A DNA stretch of 37,405 bases, from positions 1 to 37,405 of the forward strand of contig JAPPLB010000005.1 in assembly GCA_028819575.1 (NCBI GenBank). The letters are read 5' to 3'. This DNA is from Bryobacterales bacterium. GTDB lineage: Bacteria; Acidobacteriota; Terriglobia; Bryobacterales; UBA6623. This document shows, piece after piece, positions 25,107 to 32,757 of this stretch (the stretch's first letter is position 1; every line of letters begins with the position of its first letter). Below the pieces are notes generated by a model. The model did not search any database, was not told the DNA's origin, and was given only the letters and a program-made list of their open reading frames with translations. The translations under genes were made by a program, and so were the position numbers.

Positions 25107-25139
25107 GTGCCCGCTGAGGGTATGCCTGAAAGCCGGGAC

Positions 25140-26765
25140 TCAACGCAGGACTTCTTTGAGCAGACGGCCGTCTGTCTCGGGCGGCATGGGCACTCCGATG
25201 ATGCGGGCGAGTGTTGGCGCCACGTCTACGGGCCCCGCTGGTTGGCTGAATCGTCCTGAAGGGATACTCCCACCCAGGAACATGATCGGCACATGGCGGT
25301 CATAGTCGTAGGGACTGCCATGGCCGGTGCTGCCCTGGGCTCGATCGACGTAGTGGTGTTTTTTGATTTGGACGATGAGATGTTGGCTGCGCGGCGGGTA
25401 GAAGGAGTTGCGGTAGAGCTTTTCGATCGCATCGCCGGACGCCTCTCCTTGTAAATCGGAATGACGATAGACCTTTTCGACGTACCCGGTTTCGAGGATG
25501 GCTTGGCGGCCGAGTTCCTCGGCCTCCTCCCGTGAGATCCCCAACTCCTCAAGGCGCTTGAGATCGAAGAAGATGTGCGGCGGATCGAAATAGGCGACTA
25601 CTTCACCGGCTTCGGGGTGCATTTTGTTGATCGCGCGGTTCACCGCATCAGGGATCAGGTTCTTCGGGAATCGTTTCGCCCTCTTTCCCTGTAGGGCGAG
25701 ATGCTCCACCAGAGGCAGCACGCCATGGTCGGCCGTCAGGGCGATAGCGGTTTGACGCAGTCCGATCCGTTCGTCCAACTCATCGAATAGGCGGCCCAGG
25801 ACGTAATCGAGCCGCAGGATCTGATCCATGGCTTCTTGGCTGAACGGCCCGAAGTCGTGCCCTACGCGATCGACGCCCGCGAAACTCAAGGCGAGCAGGT
25901 CGGGGGTGTCGTCGGCCCCGAGTTCGTGTCCTTCGATGGCCGCGAGAGCCGCCGCGAGCACGATCTCGTCGCCGAGAGCCGAGTTCATCAGGTCGTAGTA
26001 GAATTCCTGATCCGGCGGGTTCCCTCGAAGGCGGTGCGGGAAACTCGTGTCGAGCCCGTACTTCTCTTCGGGAAAGTCGTCTCTTCGCGCGTACCGCTCG
26101 TACAGCGAGCGGTCCTGGAGAAAGGGTTTCCATGTTTCCCCGTAGAAACTGTCTGCGAGTTGCCGCACGTTGAAAGCCGCAAGCCACTGCGGAGCCTCCG
26201 TTTGGTAGTAGCTGCTCGTTACAAGACATCCGCAATCGACCGAGACCCAGTAGGCGGCGTCCGCCTTCTTGCCGGCCAGAAGAATCGCCGAGCGGTCTTT
26301 CGAAGCGACGGCAACCACCTTGGCTTCAGGATGCTCGGCCTTCAACCGGTCGCCCAAAGCGGACGTTTCGAGAATGCGCGGGGATGAAGTGCTGCCCGTC
26401 CCTCCCACCGCTTGCTCGGACGGGTCGTACACCGCGCCGACGCGTTTGCCGTATTTCGGGTCGTAGCGGTTGTTGGCGGTGACGCCATGCGTCGCGGGAT
26501 GACGGCCGGTCGAGATGGTAGCGTGTCCGGGGGACGTCAGAGTAATGGCGTGTTGCAACTTGGCGTTGATGAAGACGGCCCCGTCGTCGAGAAGCCGTCG
26601 AAAGCCGCCCTTGAAGAGATCATCGAAGCGCGTGAGGTAGTCGTAACGGAGTTGGTCAATGACCAGCAGTACGACAAGCTTGGGGCGGTCCGGAGTCGGT
26701 TTTTCGGTTGCGATGACTCCGAGTGTCAGAACACCCAGCAGAGTGAAAGCCAGGAAGCGGCTCAT
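25140..26765 (-). CDS. exported alkaline phosphatase superfamily enzyme (PafA/NPP-like)
   Basis: A 541-residue protein with a signal peptide (MSRFLAFTLLGVLTLGVIA). The AP-superfamily core is clear: Asp37 in LLVIDQLRYDYL, a Thr nucleophile at Thr77 in LTSPGHATISTGRHP, SFAGVDRVGHDFGP, and ADHGVLPLVEH for the second metal site. The Thr-x-Pro-Gly-His context resembles PafA-type periplasmic phosphatases and nucleotide pyrophosphatase/phosphodiesterases. It would release phosphate from monoesters or cleave diesters in the periplasm. Its ATG overlaps the stop of the DUF2007 gene (ATGA), so the two are coupled. Confidence 0.9.
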   Translation of the reverse strand: MSRFLAFTLLGVLTLGVIATEKPTPDRPKLVVLLVIDQLRYDYLTRFDDLFKGGFRRLLDDGAVFINAKLQHAITLTSPGHATISTGRHPATHGVTANNRYDPKYGKRVGAVYDPSEQAVGGTGSTSSPRILETSALGDRLKAEHPEAKVVAVASKDRSAILLAGKKADAAYWVSVDCGCLVTSSYYQTEAPQWLAAFNVRQLADSFYGETWKPFLQDRSLYERYARRDDFPEEKYGLDTSFPHRLRGNPPDQEFYYDLMNSALGDEIVLAAALAAIEGHELGADDTPDLLALSFAGVDRVGHDFGPFSQEAMDQILRLDYVLGRLFDELDERIGLRQTAIALTADHGVLPLVEHLALQGKRAKRFPKNLIPDAVNRAINKMHPEAGEVVAYFDPPHIFFDLKRLEELGISREEAEELGRQAILETGYVEKVYRHSDLQGEASGDAIEKLYRNSFYPPRSQHLIVQIKKHHYVDRAQGSTGHGSPYDYDRHVPIMFLGGSIPSGRFSQPAGPVDVAPTLARIIGVPMPPETDGRLLKEVLR

Positions 26766-27025
26766 TCCGCGCCGTCTCCGCCATCTTCATTGCCGCTGTC
26801 TTCGCTGACGCGAGCGGCTTGAATCAACTGCTCCGTTTCCTCTTTGTACGAAGAAAAAACCTTCACCGACACGCGGCCGACGGGCATTTCGAGGACGTTC
26901 TCACGAACGATCAGCGACTCGATCCCGGAGGATTCAAGCAGGCCATGGATGGCTTCCGCCTCGATTTCGGCCGAGTGGCTTCGAGAAGAAAAGACAGTGA
27001 CAAGTTCGTCGGTTGCGTCGGGCAC
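26762..27025 (-). CDS. DUF2007-type putative signal-transducing protein
   Basis: An 87-residue protein matching the DUF2007 pattern: VTVFSSRSHSAEIEAEAIHG, LLESSGIESLIVRENV and VSVKVFSSYKEETEQLIQAA, followed by an acidic tail. The fold is a small ferredoxin-like ACT/PII-related module whose ligand is unknown. The GTG start has AGGAG five to six bases upstream. It overlaps the alkaline-phosphatase-superfamily gene by four bases, so it is the first gene of that pair. Confidence 0.82.
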   Translation of the reverse strand: MPDATDELVTVFSSRSHSAEIEAEAIHGLLESSGIESLIVRENVLEMPVGRVSVKVFSSYKEETEQLIQAARVSEDSGNEDGGDGAE

Positions 27026-27104
27026 GGAGTCTCCTGGCGGCCGGCGTCACAGGCGCTGCTTTCTGCGGTCCCGGTGTCGGCGTGTTCAATTTCAGCGCTC
27101 TCAG

Positions 27105-27520
27105 TATAATTCGCCCGAGCTTGTGTCGCCGCCTCGGTGGTGGTGTCGATTGGCTGGGTTTGTGACATCTTCATGGCGCCCACCGTCAATGAAGACCGCT
27201 GGAATTCCCGCCAGGCGTGGCGGCGCCCCACCCCACAACGGAAACGGTCCGTGGTGTGAGCGCGGGCCGTTTTCTTCTCCAGGAGTGCGCGCAGGAAATC
27301 CTGGGTTCTTCTTGGCCATGCATTGCGAACTGAATCATTCAGTTTGTCAGGGGATGTTCCCTGACCAAGAGACGGCTGATCCGAAACAAGCACGGTTTTG
27401 GGAAAGGCGGACGCTCCTCCTGCCTGCCCCCCTCTGAGGTGTATTCGCAATGGGAGAAGTTCCCCTGGTGACCCGCGGAAACGTTGCACTTTGGTACTGA
27501 AGCCCTTCAGTCTTTTTTTC
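27105..27520 (+). ncRNA. candidate structured RNA or attenuated leader
   Basis: A TATAAT at 27105-27110 (only a weak -35) would start a transcript near 27117. It would contain several hairpins: CCGCCA/TGGCGG (27208-27223), AACTGAA/TTCAGTT (27328-27344) and GTCAGGG/CCCTGAC (27346-27365). It ends in ACTGAA/TTCAGT plus seven T (27496-27519). The ACTGAA and TTCAGT arms occur both in the internal hairpin and in the terminator, so they could swap partners. Checks for tmRNA, RNase P and SRP RNA signature strings were negative. A 237-codon frame on the opposite strand covers part of the region but resembles no protein. Confidence 0.4.
27496..27519 (+). terminator. intrinsic terminator
   Basis: ACTGAA-GCCC-TTCAGT (27496-27511) is followed by C and seven T (27513-27519). 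No + strand coding gene ends just upstream, so it would end a non-coding transcript or attenuate transcription into the gene at 27758. Confidence 0.65.
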
Positions 27521-27757
27521 TGCTGTCTGAGCAGCGTCCGTCGTTCTCGGTCGGCCTCGCGACGAGCGCTGTTCTCCGCAGTTCCCATCGACCTCCGGGC
27601 TCGTTCCGTTCTGGCGAACGCCAAACGACCCCATGTCGTGAAAGGGCAAGTTCTCTATTGCGTCGACATGACCCCCTTGCGGTTGACACCGCAAGTCAAA
27701 AAATGTTTCCATTGCGGGGCGGTGGAAATCATCCGCCGGAGGATGAGGGAGACTCTC

Positions 27758-28879
27758 ATGGACCGAAGGCGATTCATCTCAGTAAGTGGTTCGGCCGCCG
27801 GCGCGGCGGCCCTGACAGGCTGCGGCCCATCTGCATCCAATGGCGGCGATGCAGGCGCGAAAACCGAAATGAAACCGATGCGGATGCACGTCGGCACGCA
27901 GCGCGGCCCGACGAATCCGGAGATGCTGCAGTACTTCAAGCGGCACGGGCTCAACCACATCTGCGGCTACCCGCCACGGCCGCCGGCCGACCGCGGGTAC
28001 TGGCTCGACGAGGAAGTCGCGCAAACGCGCGAGGTGTGCGAGAAGCACGGCATCGAGCTGGAGGTGGTCGCTTTGCCGTTCCTGAGCTCGAGTCACATCG
28101 ATCGCGAGAAACGTGGAGCGATCATGATGGCCGATTCGCCCGAGCGCGACCGCGATATCGATCACATCCACAAGATGATCATCGCCTGCTCGAAGGCAGG
28201 AGTTCCCATTCTGAAGTACAACATGAGCTTGCTCGGCGTTTTGCGCACCGAGCGTACGCCCGGCCGGGGCGGTTCGACCTACAGTACGTGGGACCTCTCG
28301 AAAGCCAAGCCCGATCCGCCGCTCACTCGCGCCGGAAGGATCAAAGATGAACAAGCCTGGGAGCGAATTACGTACTTCCTGGACCGCGTGATCCCGGTCG
28401 CGGCCGAGTACAAGGTTCACATGGCGTGCCACCCGCATGATCCGGGCGTTCCGCCCGAAGGGTATCAGGGGATTGTCCGTGTGCTGGGCACGCCGGAAGG
28501 GCTTTTCAAATTCGTGAGCATCCAGGACAGTCCCTATCACGGCCTGAACCTGTGCCTGGGCACGACGGCGGAGATGCTCCACAATCCCGACGAAGAGATC
28601 CACGACGTGATCCGCCACCTCGGCACACGCAGGAAGATCTTCAATATTCACTTCCGCAATATCCGCGGCGGCCGGGACGACTTCCAGGAAGTCTGGCCCG
28701 ATGAAGGCGACATGAACATGGTCAACGTCGCGCGCACTCTGTGGGAAGTCGATTATCCGCACATGGTGATGCCCGACCACGTCCCGCGGCACGAAGACGA
28801 CCCGTATGGGCGGCAAGGCTTCGCGTTCGCCTATGGTCATATCATCGGCATCTTGCAGTCGTTGCAGACGATGGGCTAG
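27758..28879 (+). CDS. Tat-exported mannonate dehydratase (UxuA)-like TIM-barrel protein
   Basis: A 373-residue protein similar to mannonate dehydratase. The N-terminus has a twin-arginine lipoprotein-type signal (DRRRFISVSGSAAGAAA, then LTGC). UxuA-like segments follow: MACHPHDPGVPPEGYQGI, KIFNIHFRNIRG, WPDEGDMNMV and MVMPDHVPRHEDDP, carrying His, Cys, Asp and Glu residues typical of the metal site. Classical UxuA is cytoplasmic and dehydrates D-mannonate to 2-keto-3-deoxygluconate; the export signal here suggests a periplasmic enzyme on a related acid sugar. ATG 27758 has GAGGGAGA upstream and precedes the signal directly. A long upstream in-frame extension is non-coding leader. Confidence 0.85.
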   Translation: MDRRRFISVSGSAAGAAALTGCGPSASNGGDAGAKTEMKPMRMHVGTQRGPTNPEMLQYFKRHGLNHICGYPPRPPADRGYWLDEEVAQTREVCEKHGIELEVVALPFLSSSHIDREKRGAIMMADSPERDRDIDHIHKMIIACSKAGVPILKYNMSLLGVLRTERTPGRGGSTYSTWDLSKAKPDPPLTRAGRIKDEQAWERITYFLDRVIPVAAEYKVHMACHPHDPGVPPEGYQGIVRVLGTPEGLFKFVSIQDSPYHGLNLCLGTTAEMLHNPDEEIHDVIRHLGTRRKIFNIHFRNIRGGRDDFQEVWPDEGDMNMVNVARTLWEVDYPHMVMPDHVPRHEDDPYGRQGFAFAYGHIIGILQSLQTMG

Positions 28880-29005
28880 CGGAGCCGGGACTAGCGCGGG
28901 CAAGTGCTAGAATGAGCCGATTCCCGCGAGCAGCGCAGGCTCGCTGGCCTGAAATATCCTCCTGATCAAGGGGTGTTGACGCCGCTCGGGGTGTTTCCCG
29001 CTTGT

Positions 29006-29467
29006 ATGATCTGCGCGTCGGCGGAGGAAAAACTTGCCTTGAAGAAAGTCCAGGAAATCCTGCCGAGCGTCTATCGCGAGGTGGTCTCCGACCCCATCGC
29101 TGATGAGGATCTGCTGCTTTCGTACTGGCCCTCGACCGTTGGACCTATGATCGCCTGCCGCACGCGCCCATTGGGAGTGTTCGGTGACAAGCTGTTCGTC
29201 GAAGTCACCGATTTGCCGTGTCTGAACGAGTTGCGCGCCTTGAGATGGCGGGTCACACGGCAGCTCAACGAGGCAGTGGGACGGCGCGTCTTGTCGGACG
29301 TGAGTTTCCGGTTGGGGCGCGCTCACCGAAAGCCGCCGGCCCGGGCGGCGCGCGTGAGTGGTTCGGAAGCCGCCGATGGAGACGAAGCCGACGAGATTCG
29401 CGACCCGAACTTGCGGCGGATCTTTCGCGCCCGCCGCAAAGCGGCCGAAAAAAAAAGCGGATCATGA
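29006..29467 (+). CDS. DciA-like DUF721 protein
   Basis: A DUF721-family protein; DciA members load or assist the replicative helicase DnaB. The conserved core is LLLSYWPSTVGPMIACRTRPLG and DKLFVEVTDLPCLNELRALRWRV, with a basic, low-complexity C-terminal tail (RIFRARRKAAEKK). Its start is uncertain: ATG 29006, GTG 28973, and TTG 29039 with a GGAGG eleven bases upstream are all in frame; the last would begin MKKVQEILPS like other members. The stop overlaps the gatC start by four bases (ATGA), so the two are coupled. Confidence 0.78.
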   Translation: MICASAEEKLALKKVQEILPSVYREVVSDPIADEDLLLSYWPSTVGPMIACRTRPLGVFGDKLFVEVTDLPCLNELRALRWRVTRQLNEAVGRRVLSDVSFRLGRAHRKPPARAARVSGSEAADGDEADEIRDPNLRRIFRARRKAAEKKSGS

Positions 29468-29763
29468 AGATCACCAAAAAGGAAGTCCGCTATATCGCGC
29501 GGCTGGCGAACCTCGAGTTGAGCGAAGAGGCCATCGCGCAATACAGCAAAGATATGGAAGAGATTCTCACCTATGTGGACAAGCTGAACGAACTCGACAC
29601 CAGAGATGTCGAGCCGATGGCCCAGGTCATCTATGACGGGATTGCAATCTCGACAATGAAAGACGATGCGCCGGCACCCTCCTTCGACCAGGAAAAAGCG
29701 CTGCGCGAGTCCCCCCTGTCGGGAGCCGGCCACTTCAAGGTGCCGAAGGTGATTGAGCGCTAG
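29464..29763 (+). CDS. gatC: aspartyl/glutamyl-tRNA amidotransferase subunit C
   Basis: A 99-residue GatC, the small linker subunit that wraps between GatA and GatB. The family pattern is clear: ITKKEVRYIARLANLELSEE, YVDKLNELDTRDVEPMAQV and the C-terminal FKVPKVIE. The ATG at 29464 overlaps the DUF721 stop. gatA follows 132 bases later, whereas gatB is 14 kb upstream in a different operon. Confidence 0.95.
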   Translation: MKITKKEVRYIARLANLELSEEAIAQYSKDMEEILTYVDKLNELDTRDVEPMAQVIYDGIAISTMKDDAPAPSFDQEKALRESPLSGAGHFKVPKVIER

Positions 29764-29895
29764 CGGCAGTGAACAATGGCGAGCGCTGCCCGCGGCAACG
29801 CGCTTGCTTCCGATGCCGGCAGGGGGTGTGAAGAGAACCGTTCCTCATAGATCCCTCACCGCCCTTCCCTCTCAGGGCTCCGTTTCGTAATCAAG

Positions 29896-31347
29896 ATGGA
29901 AAACTACAAGACTTTGACGATTGACGAGATTCAGCAGGGCTTGCGCTCCGGGAGCTTCAGCGCCGGGGAACTGGCCCATGAAGCCCTGCGTGTCTCTAAA
30001 GCTGAGAACGAGCGATATAACTCGTTCATACACTTCTGCCCTGAGCGTGCGATGGAAGCGGCCGAGCGCGTGGATGCCGAGTTGGCCGCCGGCAAGGATC
30101 TCGGTCCGCTGGGCGGCGTGCCCGTGGCTGTGAAAGACGTCATCATGACCGAGGGCCTGCGCACTACTTGCGGCTCTCGCATCCTTGAGAACTACGTTGC
30201 GCACTACGACGCCACTGCCGTCGAACGGCTCGAAAAAGCTGGTGCCGTGATTTTCGGGAAGACGAACTGCGATGAGTTCGCGATGGGCTCGTCCAACGAG
30301 AACTCTGCCTTTGGGTCCGTCAGGAACCCTGCTGTACCGGAACGCGTTCCCGGCGGCTCGAGCGGCGGTTCGGCTGCGGCGGTCGCGGGGGGATTTGCTC
30401 CTGTTTCGCTCGGCACCGACACCGGCGGGTCCATTCGCCAGCCGGCGTCGTTCTGCGGTGTGGTGGGCGTGAAGCCGACCTACGGGCGCGTCTCGCGTTA
30501 TGGTTTGACGGCCTTCGCGAGTTCGCTCGACAACATCGGCCCATTCGCACGCACGGTCAAGGATGCCGCGACTGTTCTGGGCGTAATCGCTGGCTACGAT
30601 GCGAAGGATTCGACCTGCGCGAACGTTGACACTTCCGATTATCAAGCGGCTCTTGACGGCGACGTCAAAGGCCTGAAGATCGGAGTTCCCAAGGAGTACT
30701 ACGCCGAGGGATTGGACGCGGAAGTTCGGGAGCGCATCGAGTGCGGGCTCAAGCTTCTCGAATCTCTGGGCTGCGCGATCGTGGAGATCAGCCTGCCGCA
30801 CACCGAATACGCTGTTGCGACCTATTATCTGATTTGTACTGCGGAGGCAAGCGCAAATCTGGCGCGGTACGACGGCGTGCGCTACACCCGGCGTTCCAGT
30901 GAAATGGGAACGCTCGAACAGATGTATGCCAAGACGCGCGCTGAAGGTTTCGGCGCTGAGGTCACCCGGCGCATCATTCTTGGCACCTACGTGCTGAGCG
31001 CCGGCTATTACGACGCCTACTATCGCAAAGCACAGAAAGCACGCTCCTTGATCGCCGCCGATTTCAAGAAAGCTTTCCAGACCGTTGATGCGATCGTGAC
31101 ACCGGTCTCACCGTTCCCGGCGTTCAGGCTGGGTGAGAAGGTGTCCGATCCGCTCGAGATGTATCTGTCGGACATTTATACGCTCACCAGCAGTCTGGCG
31201 GGCAACACCGGCATCAGCGTTCCATGCGGTGAGACTTCCGAAGGTCTGCCGATCGGAATGCAAATCCTGGCCGACCATTTCAACGAGGTGACCATGCTGA
31301 AGTTGGCGGACGCATTCGAGCGAGGCGTCGGGTTCGAAGTCCAATAA
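29896..31347 (+). CDS. gatA: glutamyl-tRNA(Gln) amidotransferase subunit A
   Basis: A 483-residue GatA, the amidase subunit that produces ammonia from glutamine for transamidation of Glu-tRNA(Gln). The amidase-signature triad is complete: Lys80 (VPVAVKD), the cis-Ser Ser155 in [15 protein letters not shown] and the nucleophile Ser179 in [12 protein letters not shown]. The C-terminal part ([10 protein letters not shown] and [12 protein letters not shown]) is normal. The ATG at 29896 has no obvious Shine-Dalgarno sequence. It lies downstream of gatC with 132 bases of non-coding DNA in between, in which no promoter is obvious. Confidence 0.97.
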   Translation: MENYKTLTIDEIQQGLRSGSFSAGELAHEALRVSKAENERYNSFIHFCPERAMEAAERVDAELAAGKDLGPLGGVPVAVKDVIMTEGLRTTCGSRILENYVAHYDATAVERLEKAGAVIFGKTNCDEFAMGSSNENSAFGSVRNPAVPERVPGGSSGGSAAAVAGGFAPVSLGTDTGGSIRQPASFCGVVGVKPTYGRVSRYGLTAFASSLDNIGPFARTVKDAATVLGVIAGYDAKDSTCANVDTSDYQAALDGDVKGLKIGVPKEYYAEGLDAEVRERIECGLKLLESLGCAIVEISLPHTEYAVATYYLICTAEASANLARYDGVRYTRRSSEMGTLEQMYAKTRAEGFGAEVTRRIILGTYVLSAGYYDAYYRKAQKARSLIAADFKKAFQTVDAIVTPVSPFPAFRLGEKVSDPLEMYLSDIYTLTSSLAGNTGISVPCGETSEGLPIGMQILADHFNEVTMLKLADAFERGVGFEVQ

Positions 31348-31442
31348 CGCGTTGTATCGCCAACTAGGTCCTGCCGCCGCCGCCCGTTAAGCTAAGGACT
31401 TGATCCGAGTCGCCACGAGCCGCATCCGACCTTTCTTCCTTT

Positions 31443-32597
31443 ATGCATATTCGCAAGCTTCGTCTGTTGACGCCAGGGCCGACGCCTCTTTATCCACCAG
31501 CGGTGCGCGCCATGGCCGGTGCGGATATTCATCACCGCACTGAAGACTTCCGCCGGCTATACAGGAAGACCCTTACGGACTTGCAGTACTTCATGGGGAC
31601 GTCCAACGACGTCATGGTCTTCACGTCCTCGGGGACCGGTGCGATGGAAAGCGCTGTGTCGAATTTGTTCTCCCCTGGTGACAAGGTCGTTGTTGCGGCC
31701 GCTGGAAAATTCGGTGAGCGCTGGGCGGAAATCACGAGGGCTTTCGGCTTGGATGTTCAGATTCTCGAGGCGCCGTACGGTGATTCCGTGACGCCCGAAA
31801 GGGTCGCTGCGGCCCTGAATGCCAACTCGGAGATCCGAGGTGTATTTGTGCAGGCGACCGAAAGTTCGACGGGCGTCTCGCACGACGTAGAGGGTATGGC
31901 TGAAGCGGTGGGGAAAACGGGGGCGTTATTCGTCGTCGACGCAATCACCGGCCTCGGCACGAGTTCCCTCGACATCGACGGCTGGGGCCTTGACGTCGTC
32001 ATCGGAGGATCACAAAAGGCAGCGATGATCCCGCCGGGCCTTGCCTTCTTGTCACTGAGTGAAAAGGCATGGGAGCGGATCGATCCGCGCCGTCCGACGT
32101 ACTACTACTTCGATCTGCTGAAACATAAGAAGAGCGCAGAAAAGGGCGAGTCGCCCTGGACACCGGCTACTTCTCTGTTGCTGGGCCTATCGGAGTCGTT
32201 GCGGTATATCCGCGAGGTGGGGCGTGAGAATCTGATCGAAAACGCCCAACTGCTGGCGAAGGCCACCCGCGAGGCCGCCGAGGCGCTAGGCCTGAAGCTT
32301 TTCGCCAGGGGAGTCCCAGCCGGTGCGGTGACGTCGATTCGGGCGCCCGAAGGCGTCAGTTCGAATGACATCGTCGAGCAGTTCAAAACCCGCTTCGGTG
32401 CGATCGTAGCAAACGGCCAGGGGTCAATGAAGGGCGAGATTTTCCGAATCGCGCACCTCGGCTACTTTGACTTTGCGGATTTGTTTGGCGTGATCGCCGA
32501 ACTGGAAATCATCCTTCATTCGCTAGGACAACGCGTGGAGTTCGGACGAGGTGTTGGGCGAGTGCAAGAGGTGTATGTGGCAGCGTCCGGGGAGTGA
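31443..32597 (+). CDS. class V aminotransferase (serine/alanine-glyoxylate type)
   Basis: A 384-residue fold-type I PLP enzyme. Segments LTPGPTPLYPPAV, DIHHRTEDFRRLY, FTSSGTGAMESAVSNL, FVVDAITGLG and GGSQKAAMIPPGL are diagnostic, and Lys192 in the last is the PLP lysine. This family includes serine-pyruvate and alanine-glyoxylate aminotransferases, and bacterial members can act as phosphoserine aminotransferase in serine synthesis. No serA gene follows within the window, so the substrate is open. It stands alone between gatA and the transglycosylase gene, 95 bases after gatA. Confidence 0.9.
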   Translation: MHIRKLRLLTPGPTPLYPPAVRAMAGADIHHRTEDFRRLYRKTLTDLQYFMGTSNDVMVFTSSGTGAMESAVSNLFSPGDKVVVAAAGKFGERWAEITRAFGLDVQILEAPYGDSVTPERVAAALNANSEIRGVFVQATESSTGVSHDVEGMAEAVGKTGALFVVDAITGLGTSSLDIDGWGLDVVIGGSQKAAMIPPGLAFLSLSEKAWERIDPRRPTYYYFDLLKHKKSAEKGESPWTPATSLLLGLSESLRYIREVGRENLIENAQLLAKATREAAEALGLKLFARGVPAGAVTSIRAPEGVSSNDIVEQFKTRFGAIVANGQGSMKGEIFRIAHLGYFDFADLFGVIAELEIILHSLGQRVEFGRGVGRVQEVYVAASGE

Positions 32598-32664
32598 ACG
32601 CATCGCACGATTATTCGAGGCGGGGAGCTGTTTGGGACAGCGAGCGGCAAGGCGCCTTTGCTTA

Positions 32665-32693
32665 TTGACCCGATTCCGATTGTCTGTTACGAT
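32665..32693 (+). promoter_or_regulatory. sigma70-type promoter of the transglycosylase gene
   Basis: TTGACC (32665-32670), a 17-base spacer and TACGAT (32688-32693) predict a start near 32700, giving a leader of about 58 bases before the ATG at 32758. Confidence 0.5.
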
Positions 32694-32757
32694 CTAGGCT
32701 TCACGCGAGCTTTCCCGGTCCCCGCAGGCCGCACGGGGTTCAAGTCACTCCAGACGA

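Larger units (their letters stand above)
27026..27757. other. 732-bp region without a convincing gene
   Basis: The region lies between the divergent DUF2007 gene and the mannonate-dehydratase-like gene. The first part holds the candidate structured RNA described separately. After the terminator, 27521-27757 is a second apparent leader with TTGCGG-TTGACA-CCGCAA at about 27676-27693, an inverted repeat around a TTGACA that may be a -35 element or operator for the downstream gene. Confidence 0.5.

Noticed and set aside
27105-27520. tmRNA, RNase P RNA or SRP RNA identity for the structured region
   Set aside because: No tag-peptide frame or CCA end, no GAGGAAAGTCC core and no GGAAGGAAGCAG loop were found on either strand.
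26911-27624. 237-codon open frame on the minus strand over the candidate RNA region
   Set aside because: Its sequence is low-complexity and basic with no recognisable fold, and it overlaps the DUF2007 gene start in another frame.
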